Shown here: positions 1 to 7,772 of the stretch, piece after piece
How the letters are laid out: the number at the start of each line of letters is the position of its first letter
Numbering within the stretch: the first letter of the stretch is position 1
Assembly: GCF_900176345.1 (NCBI RefSeq)
Contig: NZ_FWXU01000012.1
Coordinates: 62,001-126,000 of the forward strand
Length of the DNA stretch: 64,000 bases
Direction of reading: 5' to 3'
Origin: Rhizobium sp. RU36D
Lineage (GTDB): Bacteria > Pseudomonadota > Alphaproteobacteria > Rhizobiales > Rhizobiaceae
The notes under the pieces: generated by a model
Seen by the model: the letters and a program-made list of their open reading frames with translations, nothing else
What the model was told of the DNA's origin: nothing
Databases searched by the model: none
Translations under genes and position numbers: made by a program

Positions 1-2
1 AT

Positions 3-1496
3 CATCACCGCTTTTCCGGCCGCGACCAGGCCTTGTCCGGCCTGCTGCGCGAGGCGCTGGCTGAAGATCCGGGCAATGGTTTCCTGCAGGCGACCGCCCA
101 TATGATCGCGCGGGAAAGCTGCGACTTCGCCACCATGGAGCAACATGCGGCCCTGATGGCCAATCCCGGCCAGCCCCTGGTCGCCGCGATGCGGGAGCAC
201 GAGGCCGTGCTCAGTCGCCTGACCTGGAGCGATGACGAGGCCATCAATGCCCTGCCATCGCCGGAAAGTGCCGCCGCTGAGGCCACGCGTCCGGCGCCGG
301 GCACGCCGCGCCGGGCCATCGGGCCAGCGGACCGCAAACTGCGGATCGGCTATCTCTCCAATGATTTCTTCCAGCACGCGACGATGACGCTGTTGCGTGA
401 CGCGCTGGAATGCCACGACCGCGACAAATACGATGTCACTCTCTTCTGCCACACGCCGGCCAACAGCCTGCACTTCCAAGCGTCATGGCCTCAAGTGCTG
501 CGCGACAGCATCGTGCGGGTGGACGGCCTGAGCGACGCGGAGGCGGCGGCCCGTATCGACGAGGCCGGCATCGACATCCTGGTTGATCTCAAGGGTCACA
601 CGATGGGCGCGCGGCTCGGCATCGTCAATCTCTGCCGGGCGCCGATCAAGGCCACCTATATCGGCTTTCCCGGCAGCGTCACCGGCGTCGATCTCGACTA
701 TGCCATCACCGACCGGATCGTCACGCCGGATACATCCAAGCCCTTCTATGCCGAGAAGCTCTGCCGCCTGCCGGACAGCTACCAGGCCAACAGCCACCGC
801 AGCCGCCCCCTGCCGGCACCTGCCAGCCGCGCCGATCACGGCCTGCCAGAGGATGCGCTGGTCATCGCCTCCTTCAACGCCACCCACAAGATCAACCCGC
901 AGACGCTGGATGTCTGGGTTCGCGTGCTGAAAGCCGTTCCACAGGCGATCTTCTGGTGCATGTGCCCGAAGGCCCATGCGGCGGAAAACCTGCTGGCGGA
1001 ACTGGAGCGCCGCGGCATCACCCGCGATCGCGTCGTCATCGCTGGCATGTGCCTTTATCCCGAGCATATCTCGCGCGTGGCGCTGGCCGATCTCGCGCTG
1101 GATACCTGGCCCTATAACGGCCATACCACCACATCGGACATGCTCTGGGCCGGGCTTCCGGTCGCCGCCGTCACCGGCAACAGCTTTGCGTCCAGGGTCT
1201 CCGCCAGCCTGCTGCACGCCGCCGGCCTCTCCGATCTCGTGGTCGCCAATCACGACGCCTATGTCGATCTCGTCGCAGCACTCGCCACTGACCGGGACCG
1301 TCGTGAGTCCATCCGCCGCCGCATTGAGGCCGCGCGCTTCACCGCCCCGCTGTTCGATGCCGAGCGTTTCGCCCGCCACCTGGAAACGGCCTATGAGATG
1401 ATGGCGGAGCGCGCCCGCGCCGGCCTGGCGCCCGATCATATCGACGTGCCGGCATTACCGCCCCGTCAGGGTGGTTTTCAATCCGGTCAAACGTGA
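3..1496 (+). CDS. GT41 (SPINDLY/OGT-like) O-GlcNAc transferase-type protein, 5' partial
   Basis: The frame is open to the left edge, so the N-terminus, probably with TPR repeats, lies outside the window. The visible part carries the C-terminal catalytic region of family GT41: LRIGYLSNDFFQHATM near visible residue 115, DILVDLKGHTMGAR, then IGFPGSVTG with DYAITDRIVTP, and later DTWPYNGHTTTSDMLWAGLPV followed by a Rossmann-like end. In bacteria these proteins attach N-acetylglucosamine or related sugars to protein Ser/Thr; the real substrate here is unknown. It stops 78 bp before the asparaginase gene on the same strand. The family call is firm, the substrate is not. Confidence 0.88.
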   Translation, partial: HHRFSGRDQALSGLLREALAEDPGNGFLQATAHMIARESCDFATMEQHAALMANPGQPLVAAMREHEAVLSRLTWSDDEAINALPSPESAAAEATRPAPGTPRRAIGPADRKLRIGYLSNDFFQHATMTLLRDALECHDRDKYDVTLFCHTPANSLHFQASWPQVLRDSIVRVDGLSDAEAAARIDEAGIDILVDLKGHTMGARLGIVNLCRAPIKATYIGFPGSVTGVDLDYAITDRIVTPDTSKPFYAEKLCRLPDSYQANSHRSRPLPAPASRADHGLPEDALVIASFNATHKINPQTLDVWVRVLKAVPQAIFWCMCPKAHAAENLLAELERRGITRDRVVIAGMCLYPEHISRVALADLALDTWPYNGHTTTSDMLWAGLPVAAVTGNSFASRVSASLLHAAGLSDLVVANHDAYVDLVAALATDRDRRESIRRRIEAARFTAPLFDAERFARHLETAYEMMAERARAGLAPDHIDVPALPPRQGGFQSGQT

Positions 1497-1544
1497 GGCC
1501 ATCTACCCTGAAAACGATTCCGCTTTGGCCCGGAATGCGCTAAA

Positions 1545-1569
1545 GCCTCGCAATCCGTTTCTGCGAGGC
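1545..1569 (+). promoter_or_regulatory. Hairpin overlapping the asparaginase ribosome-binding site
   Basis: A perfect 8-bp stem (GCCTCGCA paired with TGCGAGGC) encloses a 9-nt loop. The 3' arm contains the only plausible Shine-Dalgarno, CGAGG at 1564-1568, six bases before the ATG at 1575. The same hairpin could also end transcription of the upstream gene, but it has no T-run. Confidence 0.5.
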
Positions 1570-1574
1570 TCTCC

Positions 1575-2582
1575 ATGTCCAATCCCGTTACCGTTGAAGT
1601 CACCCGCGGCGCTCTTGTCGAAAGCCGCCATCGCGGCCTTGCCGTCGTTGTCGATGGCGACGGTCGGCTGGTGACCGCGCTGGGCGATCCCGATACGCCG
1701 GTCTTTCCGCGCTCGGCCTGTAAGGCCATGCAGGCGCTGCCGCTGGTGGAAAGCGGTGCGGCGGATGCCTATGGCTTCGGCGCTCGGGAATTGGCGCTGG
1801 CCTGCTCCTCCCACTCCGGCGAAGATGCCCATGTGGACCTTGCCGCCTCCATGCTGGCGCGCGCAGGGCGTGACGTGAACAGCCTGGAATGCGGCGCTCA
1901 CTGGTCGTCCGACCAGGCGACGCTGATCCACCAGGCCCGCACCATGGACAAGCCGACCGCGCTGCATAACAACTGCTCCGGCAAGCATTCCGGCTTCATC
2001 TGCGCCTGCTGCCATATCGGCTATGAGCCCAAGGGCTACGTCACCTATGACCACCCGCTGCAGGCCGATATCCGCGGCGTCATGCAGGCTTTGACAGGCG
2101 CTGCCCTGACCCATGAAAACTGCGGCACCGACGGCTGCTCCATCCCCACCTATGCCGTGCCGCTATCGGGCCTGGCCCGCGGCTTCTCGGCCATGGCGAC
2201 GGGCAGGGGACTTGAGCCGGTGCGCGCCAAGGCCTCGCGCCGCCTGATGGAAGCCTGCATGGCTGAACCCTTCTATGTCGCGGGGACCAAGCGCACCTGC
2301 ACACGCATCATGGAACTGGCACCGGGCCGCGTCTTCGCCAAGACCGGCGCCGAAGGCGTGTTCTGCGCCGTCATCCCCGAGACCGGCGTCTCGATCGCCG
2401 TCAAGGCCGAGGACGGCACCACCCGCGCCGCCGAAAGCATGGTGCTCGCCCTCATCGCCCAGCAATTCGACAAGGGCTCGGCCGAGCGCGAGGGTTACCT
2501 TGCCATGGCCAGCCACACCATGAAAAACTGGAACGGCATCGCGGTCGGCGATGTCAGGGTGACGGACGCGTTGTTTGGGTGA
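1575..2582 (+). CDS. Class 3 L-asparaginase (Rhizobium etli ReAV type)
   Basis: This cytoplasmic enzyme should hydrolyse asparagine to aspartate and ammonia. It has no similarity to the E. coli-type fold but shows all hallmark residues of the R. etli class: Ser47/Lys50 (PRSACK), Ser79 (CSSHSGE), Cys134 and Lys137 (NNCSGKHSG), Cys188 (ENCGTDGCS) and a Lys in the RTCTRIMELAPGRVFAKTG segment. Cys134, Lys137 and Cys188 match the zinc-coordinating triad of ReAV, and the Ser-Lys pairs match its two nucleophile tandems. The length of 335 residues is normal. It stands alone, without a linked permease or aspartase, so it may be constitutive rather than part of an asparagine regulon. That last point is inference. 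Confidence 0.92.
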   Translation: MSNPVTVEVTRGALVESRHRGLAVVVDGDGRLVTALGDPDTPVFPRSACKAMQALPLVESGAADAYGFGARELALACSSHSGEDAHVDLAASMLARAGRDVNSLECGAHWSSDQATLIHQARTMDKPTALHNNCSGKHSGFICACCHIGYEPKGYVTYDHPLQADIRGVMQALTGAALTHENCGTDGCSIPTYAVPLSGLARGFSAMATGRGLEPVRAKASRRLMEACMAEPFYVAGTKRTCTRIMELAPGRVFAKTGAEGVFCAVIPETGVSIAVKAEDGTTRAAESMVLALIAQQFDKGSAEREGYLAMASHTMKNWNGIAVGDVRVTDALFG

Positions 2583-2664
2583 GGGGTGATCGCGGCCGCG
2601 CGCCTGAACGCGAGGGGGCAGGATTGTCCTTTTCAGTTTGCCAAATAAAGAGCATATTGATGTG

Positions 2665-2898
2665 ATGACCGAGCTACTTGAACATGCGGTTGCGCGCCTT
2701 CGCGCTCTACCGCACGATCAGCAGGATGAACTTGCCCGCGTGGTTTTGCGTCTCGCGGGCGAAGATGACGATACGGGTGTTTATCAACTCACCCAAAGCG
2801 AAAGGGCGTCACTCGAAAAGTCCCGATTGCAGGCGGCGCGTCGCGAGTTTGCAACGGATGAGGAAGTCCGCAGCGTCTGGGCGAAACACGGCCTGTGA
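2665..2898 (+). CDS. Orphan antitoxin-like protein of a RelE/ParE-type module
   Basis: The protein is small (77 residues) and acidic. The start is an ATG preceded by GTG; the AAAGAG at 2647-2652 is the best ribosome site. The second half, LTQSERASLEKSRLQAARRE followed by FATDEEVRSVW and KHGL, has the linker-and-tail pattern typical of antitoxins that wrap around RelE/ParE toxins (LT..E...LE......G.FATDEEV...F...G). The N-terminal half is helical and would be the dimerisation/DNA-binding part. The stop codon overlaps a GTG that opens a 12-codon toxin stub, so the partner looks lost. The family is inferred from pattern only. Confidence 0.6.
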   Translation: MTELLEHAVARLRALPHDQQDELARVVLRLAGEDDDTGVYQLTQSERASLEKSRLQAARREFATDEEVRSVWAKHGL

Positions 2899-2933
2899 AG
2901 CTGGCTCATGCCAGACCGGCTCTGACGCCTTAA
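2895..2933 (+). pseudogene. Truncated ParE/RelE-type toxin remnant
   Basis: A GTG overlaps the antitoxin stop in the usual GTGA arrangement of toxin-antitoxin operons and encodes VKLAHARPALTP before TAA. The short peptide resembles the opening of ParE-family toxins (K-L-x-x-x-RPAL-x-x-L). No continuation of the toxin was found in any frame before the convergent gene starts at 2968, so at most the first strand remains. The call rests on 12 codons and gene order. Confidence 0.4.
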
Positions 2934-2967
2934 GTCTTTGAAGATCAATCACGTCGTTCTTCTCACC

Positions 2968-3720
2968 TCATCCCCCAATCACCTCCACATCCGCTTCCCG
3001 ATACGGCGCCAGCATCGCGTCGCTCAAGCCCGCCGGCACGATCAGCCCGGTGATGCCCTCCAGCGGCAAGATCCGGCAGGGTGATATCATGTCCAGTTTC
3101 TCGCTTGTCACCGGCAGGTAGGTGGCCGCGCTGCGCTCAGCGATCAGCCGCTTGATTGCCGCCTCCTCGAAATCGCCCGTCGTCAGCCCATGCAGCGGAT
3201 GCACGGCGGTGGCGCCGAGGAAGAAGATGTCGGGCCGGATCAGCCGGATGGCATCTGCGGCGATTGCGCCGACCGCCACCATCGAGTGCTTGTAGAGCCG
3301 CCCGCCGATCAGCAGCACCTCGGCACGGTGATGTTCCAGTGCGGCCGCGATGGTCGGTGAATGGGTGGCGACCGTCAGTGCCATGTCATGCGGCAGCGCC
3401 GCGGCGATGGCGGCGGTCGTGGTGCCGCCGTCGAGGAACAGGGTTTGCCCCGGCTTCACCAGCGCCACGGCCAGCGCTGCCAAGGCCACCTTTTCGTCTG
3501 TCGCGATCACCTGCCGGCGGGAGAAATCCGGCAGATCGGGCGAAATCGGCATCACCCCGCCATGGACGCGTTTCACCAGGCCCTCCGCCGCCATGTCCCG
3601 CATGTCCCGGCGGATCGTGTCTTCGGACACCCCGAGTTCTGAGGCAATGGTCTTGGCGATGGCCTGTCCGTCGCGACGGAGGCAGTCGAGGATATGGGTT
3701 TTGCGCCTGTTGGTCAGCAT
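2968..3720 (-). CDS. DeoR/GlpR-family transcriptional regulator
   Basis: A 250-residue cytoplasmic repressor. Residues 1-60 form the DeoR winged helix-turn-helix (MLTNRRKTHILDCLRRDG, then ELGVSEDTIRRDMRDMAAEG and the wing LVKRVHGG). The rest is the sugar-phosphate-binding DeoRC domain with the conserved FLDGGTTTAAIA and IFFLGATAVHPLHGLTT segments. It is transcribed divergently from the DUF4406 gene, and the 122-bp gap carries repeated TGCACGA boxes, so self-regulation and control of that neighbour is likely. The effector is unknown. No sugar-catabolic operon lies next to it, which is unusual for this family. Confidence 0.92.
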   Translation of the reverse strand: MLTNRRKTHILDCLRRDGQAIAKTIASELGVSEDTIRRDMRDMAAEGLVKRVHGGVMPISPDLPDFSRRQVIATDEKVALAALAVALVKPGQTLFLDGGTTTAAIAAALPHDMALTVATHSPTIAAALEHHRAEVLLIGGRLYKHSMVAVGAIAADAIRLIRPDIFFLGATAVHPLHGLTTGDFEEAAIKRLIAERSAATYLPVTSEKLDMISPCRILPLEGITGLIVPAGLSDAMLAPYREADVEVIGG

Positions 3721-3806
3721 GCACGATCCTGCACGAAATTTAACTTAACTGCACGATAGCACAAAATTTGACTCGACAATCAAGAAACTTCGCGCATATT
3801 CGTGCA
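3720..3806. promoter_or_regulatory. Candidate DeoR operator array (TGCACGA boxes)
   Basis: The heptamer TGCACGA occurs at 3720-3726, 3730-3736 and 3750-3756, spaced 10 and 20 bp (one and two helical turns). A related GCACAAAATTT follows at 3759, and an inverted copy TTCGTGCA lies at 3799-3806. The boxes lie between the divergent regulator and DUF4406 gene; the first touches the regulator start codon. Confidence 0.6.
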
Positions 3807-3842
3807 AATTACCGCATGGGCGGGAAATCACGGAGAAAGACA

Positions 3843-4199
3843 ATGTTGATTTTGATTGCTGGCCCCTATCGTTCGGGCACCGGAGACGATCCGGCCAAGA
3901 TGGCCGCCAACCTGAAGGTGCTGGAAGCGCCGTCGCACGCGCTGTTCAAGGCCGGGCATGTTCCGATGATCGGGGAATGGGTGGCGCTGCCCATCTGGCA
4001 TGCGGCCGGTGGACGCCATGTCGGAGACGATCTCTACGAGGAGATATTCCATCCCGTTGCCGGGCGCCTGCTGCAGCTCTGCGAAGGTGTATTGCGCCTG
4101 CCGGGAGCGTCCAAGGGCGCCGATAACGACGTGCGCATCGCCACCGAACGCGGCATCCCCGTCTGGTACCGGCTGGAAGACGTGCCCGGCTGCGCGTGA
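3843..4199 (+). CDS. DUF4406 protein (nucleoside 2-deoxyribosyltransferase-like)
   Basis: A protein of about 118 residues starting MLILIAGPYRSGTGDDP; the start is set by GGAG 13 bases upstream. The N-terminal IAGPY-(S/T) turn, the central MIGEWVALPIW segment and the C-terminal LRLPGASKGADNDVRIA match DUF4406, a family with the Rossmann-like fold of nucleoside 2-deoxyribosyltransferases. A base- or sugar-binding role is therefore plausible, but activity is not established. It is divergent from a DeoR-family regulator with shared operator-like repeats, which suggests regulated expression. Confidence 0.75.
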   Translation: MLILIAGPYRSGTGDDPAKMAANLKVLEAPSHALFKAGHVPMIGEWVALPIWHAAGGRHVGDDLYEEIFHPVAGRLLQLCEGVLRLPGASKGADNDVRIATERGIPVWYRLEDVPGCA

Positions 4200-4233
4200 G
4201 CCGTTAACCAGCCCGCGATGACACCGGAAGCAA

Positions 4234-4704
4234 TCAGGACTGCGGGCCGAGCCGGCGTTCGATTGCTTCTATCCGCTCGGTCAGCTCGCGCAGCAGAATG
4301 TTGTTGTGCGTGCTGCCCTGGATGGCGTTCAGAACGTCGTTATACTGCGAGACGGCTTCGGTTTGCAGCGTCTTGATGTCCAGGCCGTTGCTGTTGACCG
4401 CGTTTTCCAGCTCGTCCAGCCGCAATAGGATGCCATCGAGCTGATGCGAAATCTTGGTGTGCATTTGGCTGATGTCGCCGCGCACTTGGCCCATCTCGCC
4501 GCGCACCTGCTCCACCCCGGATCTGACGTCGCCGAGATCCTGCCGGTGTTGATGCGCGTGCCGGTTGAGCTTGACGATTTCCGTCTCGAAGCGTCCAACC
4601 GCTTCGATATGCCGGCCGATGCCCGTATTCATCACCTTGATCGTTTCGATCAAGGATGAGAACTGACCGTAAAGTCTCTTTGTAAACTCCAGCTCTTCGG
4701 ACAT
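4234..4704 (-). CDS. Hypothetical coiled-coil protein
   Basis: A 156-residue protein starting MSEELEFTKRLYGQFSSL, with GAGAG-type purines before the ATG. A longer frame upstream has low-quality composition and was not used. Nearly the whole chain is predicted amphipathic helix with heptad-like spacing: RFETEIVKLNRH, VRSGVEQVRGEMGQVRGDIS, HQLDGILLRLDELENAV and ELTERIEAIERRLG. There is no membrane segment or signal peptide. Such proteins often act as oligomeric scaffolds, but no family was recognised. It converges with the DUF4406 gene and is followed upstream by a VOC gene on the same strand. Confidence 0.7.
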   Translation of the reverse strand: MSEELEFTKRLYGQFSSLIETIKVMNTGIGRHIEAVGRFETEIVKLNRHAHQHRQDLGDVRSGVEQVRGEMGQVRGDISQMHTKISHQLDGILLRLDELENAVNSNGLDIKTLQTEAVSQYNDVLNAIQGSTHNNILLRELTERIEAIERRLGPQS

Positions 4705-4810
4705 GTGGCTCTCGCTCTTCAAGCCTTTTGAAGATAGCGGTTTTTGCAGCAAGTTACAACCTGCGGTCTGAGGGTGGCGCAACCAGCGAAGCCGCCGGCG
4801 GTTGCCATCC

Positions 4811-5230
4811 CTACACCGCGAAGATGCCCGCCTCGTCGGCAAAGGCCTTGAACTCCAGTGCGTTGCCGGAGGGATCGTAGACGAACATGGTTCTCTGCTC
4901 TCCGGCCTCGCCCTCAAAGCGCAGCTTGGGTTTCAGCCCCCATCGGGTCGCGGGGTCGGCTTGCAGTCGGCTGGCCAGGCTGACGAAGTCATCGACATTG
5001 AGGATGACACCGAAATGCGGGATCGGCACCACCTCGCCATCGACGGTGCCGCTTGCCCGGTCCACCGGCATGTCAGGGCGCAGATGGGCCGACATCTGGT
5101 GGCCGAAAAGATCGAAGTCGAGCCATTTGCCCGGGCTTTCCCGGCCGATCCGGCAGCCCAGCACATCGCCATAGAAGCGGCGTGTCGCTTCCAGATCGGT
5201 CACCGCAAAGGCGAGGTGGAACGGGCGCAT
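4811..5230 (-). CDS. VOC-superfamily (glyoxalase/dioxygenase-like) protein
   Basis: About 139 residues, start MRPFHLAFAVTDLEATRRFY with GGAGAAGATC directly before the ATG. It shows a full pair of beta-alpha-beta-beta-beta modules: the first opens with HLAFAVTDLEATRRFYGDVLG, the second with HFGVILNVDDF and ends in the family hallmark DPSGNALEFKAF, whose Glu is usually a metal ligand, as is the His near the N-terminus. Members include glyoxalases, fosfomycin-resistance enzymes and extradiol dioxygenases; the substrate cannot be told. It lies 130 bp upstream of the end of the GST gene on the same strand and may be co-transcribed with it. Confidence 0.85.
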   Translation of the reverse strand: MRPFHLAFAVTDLEATRRFYGDVLGCRIGRESPGKWLDFDLFGHQMSAHLRPDMPVDRASGTVDGEVVPIPHFGVILNVDDFVSLASRLQADPATRWGLKPKLRFEGEAGEQRTMFVYDPSGNALEFKAFADEAGIFAV

Positions 5231-5359
5231 GATCTTCTCCCCCGGGAAAATACGTCTCCCCCTTGTTACCGCAGGATCGATCCGGTGCAAACGGGGGAGA
5301 TGCGTGCAGGGCAGGGCTTCCAAGGAAGGAGCCAGAAGCATGCACCCTTAAAGGCCTCC

Positions 5360-6019
5360 TCAGGCCGGCTCGGCCAGTCGCTTTTCCCACATCGCCTTGA
5401 AAGCGGGGCGGGCCTGGCAGCGCGCAAGCCAGGCCGAGACGGCGGGATGCGCGTCCATCAGCACGGTATAGGGCGAAGCATAGCGCACGATCTCAGCCAT
5501 GTTGACATCCGCCGCGGTGAAGCGGCCACCCACGGCATAGTCATTTGCCTCGAAATGCTTTTCCAAGACCCCGAACGGGCGTCGCAGCAGGCGCGCATGC
5601 ACCTCGGCTTCCTCGCGGCCGGCCTCGGTCGCCAGCTTGCCCTCGGCGGACTGCGTGGAGATCTTCAGCGCCGTGCTCTCGATTTCCGTGGCGGCGAACA
5701 ACGACCACTGGGTCATCAGCGCATCCTCCTCGATGGTCTTCGGGCCGAGGTCGCCGCCATATTTCTTGGCGAGATACAGCGTAATCGCCAGGCTTTCGTT
5801 CAGAACCAGGCCATTGTCCTCGAGCGTCGGGATGGCGCCCATCGGATTGACGGCCATGAAGGAGGGGGTGCGGGTGTTAAGCGGCGCGTCGGCGGCATAG
5901 GGGTCGGCCAGCCGATAGGCCTGGATCACCGGGATATGCTCGAAGTCCAGGCCGATTTCGCCCGCCATCCAGAGATTGCGCGTGGCGCGGGAACGATAGA
6001 CGCCATAGATCTTCAGCAT
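5360..6019 (-). CDS. Glutathione S-transferase
   Basis: A soluble 219-residue enzyme of normal GST length, starting MLKIYGVYRSRATRN after a GGAGA site. Residues 1-90 form the thioredoxin-like domain, with the catalytic-region Ser near the first helix, NPMGAIPTLEDNGLVLNESL (cis-Pro loop and glutathione-binding Glu-Ser) and the helix AITLYLAKKYG. The C-terminal all-helical domain carries FTAADVNMAEIVRYA, the conserved N-capping box of GSTs. It should conjugate glutathione to electrophiles or isomerise them. The VOC gene lies downstream and the acetyltransferase gene is divergent. Confidence 0.92.
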   Translation of the reverse strand: MLKIYGVYRSRATRNLWMAGEIGLDFEHIPVIQAYRLADPYAADAPLNTRTPSFMAVNPMGAIPTLEDNGLVLNESLAITLYLAKKYGGDLGPKTIEEDALMTQWSLFAATEIESTALKISTQSAEGKLATEAGREEAEVHARLLRRPFGVLEKHFEANDYAVGGRFTAADVNMAEIVRYASPYTVLMDAHPAVSAWLARCQARPAFKAMWEKRLAEPA

Positions 6020-6188
6020 GCCGGTCTTCTCCTCAAGAGTGTTTCGCTGGTCGGAAGCTAGCCCCAAACGCCCGCCCGACAAAGCGCGTGGCAGTGATGC
6101 CAGCGTGAATTTTTGTGAAGCGTCGGCGGGCAGGCGGGCCTTATGGTCCACCTTGACAACCCATGAGGTCCTGATTTCAGCTGACCCC

Positions 6189-6677
6189 ATGGAAACGATT
6201 ATTGTCAGCTTGGAACCCGCGCTTCAGACTGAGATCCAGGACCTGTTGCGGCAATCCGATGCCGTGGCCGCCGCGCTCTATCCCGGCGCATTTCGCCGGG
6301 CCATTACGGCGGCATCGCTGAATCATCAGGGCACCCATGTTCTTGTGGCACGCCGTGCCGGAAAGGCGGCGGGTCTCTGCGTCCTGTTCGACCGTGGCGA
6401 TGGGGCGATGGAACTGAAGCGCATGATCGTGGATGAGGCCGCCCGGGCAACCGGTGTGGGCGTGGCGCTGGTGCGTGCTGCGCATTCCACTGCGCGCAAT
6501 CTGGGAGCCTGCACCCTCCTGCTGGAAGTCGGCACACGCAATCTTGCAGCCCAGGCGCTCTATGCACGCGAAGGCTATCGCCTGCGAGATGCCTTTGCCC
6601 CGTATCATCCATCACCGATAAGCCTGTTCATGGAGCGGGATCTGGTTGAGCTGCAACAGGCCCATCCTGATTCTTGA
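6189..6677 (+). CDS. GNAT-family N-acetyltransferase
   Basis: A 162-residue protein, start METIIVSLEPALQTEI. It has the GNAT fold: strand 4 AGLCVLFDRGDGAMELKRMIV, then the acetyl-CoA pyrophosphate-binding loop in a degenerate form (ARATGVGVALVRAAHSTARN) and the C-terminal LEVGTRNLAAQALYAREGY motif. The organisation resembles small-molecule or peptide acetyltransferases of the RimI/YhfO kind, but the substrate is unknown. No clear Shine-Dalgarno precedes the ATG, so the start could be slightly off. It is divergent from the GST gene. Confidence 0.85.
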   Translation: METIIVSLEPALQTEIQDLLRQSDAVAAALYPGAFRRAITAASLNHQGTHVLVARRAGKAAGLCVLFDRGDGAMELKRMIVDEAARATGVGVALVRAAHSTARNLGACTLLLEVGTRNLAAQALYAREGYRLRDAFAPYHPSPISLFMERDLVELQQAHPDS

Positions 6678-6685
6678 CAGAGACA

Positions 6686-6775
6686 AACCTAGCCGCTATG
6701 CGGGTATCAAGGTCGGCAGACCACCTAGGCGTCACCGCCCCGTAAGGGGAGCTAAACCTGCCATCGATACCTTCG
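6686..6775 (+). ncRNA. Candidate structured RNA or leader upstream of the DUF2087 gene
   Basis: The 178-bp gap between the acetyltransferase and the DUF2087 gene folds well on paper. CCGC-TAT-GCGG lies at 6693-6703, GGTC-GGCA-GACC at 6711-6722 and CCCC-GTAA-GGGG at 6738-6749 (a GNRA tetraloop). GGTATC at 6703-6708 can close the whole by pairing with GATACC at 6766-6771, although it shares one base with the first stem. No known riboswitch was recognised. It could be a cis leader, an independent sRNA or a repeat. Confidence 0.3.
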
Positions 6776-6855
6776 ACCGACACATTTTTCCGTGCCTCGT
6801 CGCAAGCCGGTGACCATCGACACTCCTTTTCGGCACCACCAAAGGGAAAAATGCG

Positions 6856-7422
6856 ATGTCGCGTACGCTCATTCCATATCATGCCGACGACCTGTCGGCG
6901 CTTGCCCGCGCGCTGAAGCGCGAAATCGACGCCCGTGAAAAGCTGCCCGGCCATGTCGAATGGCTGAACATCCTGGCCCGTGCCACCGGCCACCGCAACT
7001 TCCAGCATTACAAGGCAGAGGTCGCGGCCGTATCACCGCTTGCCTCGACCCCTGTCACGCTACCAGATGTGAGACGGCCGGCGCCTGAAGCCATCGACAT
7101 GAAAAGGGTCGATGCCGTGGCCCGTTGCTTCGACGACAAGGGCGTTCTGACCCGCTGGCCGGCCAAGACCAACCATCAGCGGCTCTGCCTGTGGCGGCTC
7201 TGGAGCGTCTTTCCGGCCGAACGTGATCTCACTGAGCAGGAGGTCAACGCCTTCCTCAAGGCGCGCAATGGTTTTGGCGATCATGTGCTGCTGCGGCGGG
7301 AAATGGTCAATGTCAAGCTGATCGATCGTGACCGCGACTGCCGCCGCTATCGCCGCATCGAGCAGCGCCCGCCGGCCGAGGCACTCGCGGTCATCCGCGC
7401 CAGGCAGGAACTCGCGGCATAG
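6856..7422 (+). CDS. DUF2087-domain protein with glyoxalase-related N-terminal domain
   Basis: A 188-residue soluble protein. Residues 8-55 (LARALKREIDAREKLPGHVE then NILARATGHRNFQHYKAE) match the small helical domain called glyoxalase-related. Residues 95-170 match DUF2087: a basic RWPAKTNHQRLCLWRLWSVF helix, the wHTH-like LTEQEVNAFL, and DHVLLRREMVNVKLIDRDRD ending in RRYRR. DUF2087 is often fused to regulators and probably binds nucleic acid, though this is unproven. The ribosome site AAGGG lies 11 bases upstream. A possible structured leader precedes the gene. Confidence 0.82.
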   Translation: MSRTLIPYHADDLSALARALKREIDAREKLPGHVEWLNILARATGHRNFQHYKAEVAAVSPLASTPVTLPDVRRPAPEAIDMKRVDAVARCFDDKGVLTRWPAKTNHQRLCLWRLWSVFPAERDLTEQEVNAFLKARNGFGDHVLLRREMVNVKLIDRDRDCRRYRRIEQRPPAEALAVIRARQELAA

Positions 7423-7526
7423 CGGATCGTCTTCTCCAGACCTCAGATGCACTGGGGTGATTTTCGCCGGACGTTTTCTGGCCTATGGATTAAGAGAATC
7501 GTCCCCGCCTGCAGATTGGAAAGAAG

Positions 7527-7766
7527 ATGCCCCATATCGCCGTAAAGATGTTTCCTGGACGCACCGAAACGCAAAAACAGGAGTTCTCCGAAAAGGTCGT
7601 GGAACTGGCCATGACCGTATTCGGATCGAGCGCGTCGTCACTCTCGGTTTCCATCACCGAAGTGGAGCCGTCTCAGTGGGACGCAAAGGTCTACGATCCT
7701 GAAATCGTCGCGGCAGGAAGCGACCTATACAAGCGTCCCGGCTACGGCGCCTTGGCAGGCTCCTGA
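7527..7766 (+). CDS. 4-oxalocrotonate tautomerase-family protein (PptA-like)
   Basis: A 79-residue protein beginning MPHIAVKMFPGRTETQKQ. After Met removal Pro1 becomes the catalytic base typical of tautomerases, and the spacing to SITEVEPSQWDAKVYDPEI and the end KRPGY closely resembles E. coli PptA (YdcE). It probably acts on enol/keto substrates such as phenylpyruvate, but the biological substrate is unclear. GGAAAGAAG sits directly before the ATG. It converges with the beta-helix gene with only 6 bp between the stops. Confidence 0.88.
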   Translation: MPHIAVKMFPGRTETQKQEFSEKVVELAMTVFGSSASSLSVSITEVEPSQWDAKVYDPEIVAAGSDLYKRPGYGALAGS

Positions 7767-7772
7767 ACCGGG

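Noticed and set aside
4802..6061. 419-residue plus-strand frame covering the VOC and GST genes
   Set aside because: Both minus-strand genes have family motifs and ribosome sites; this frame has none.
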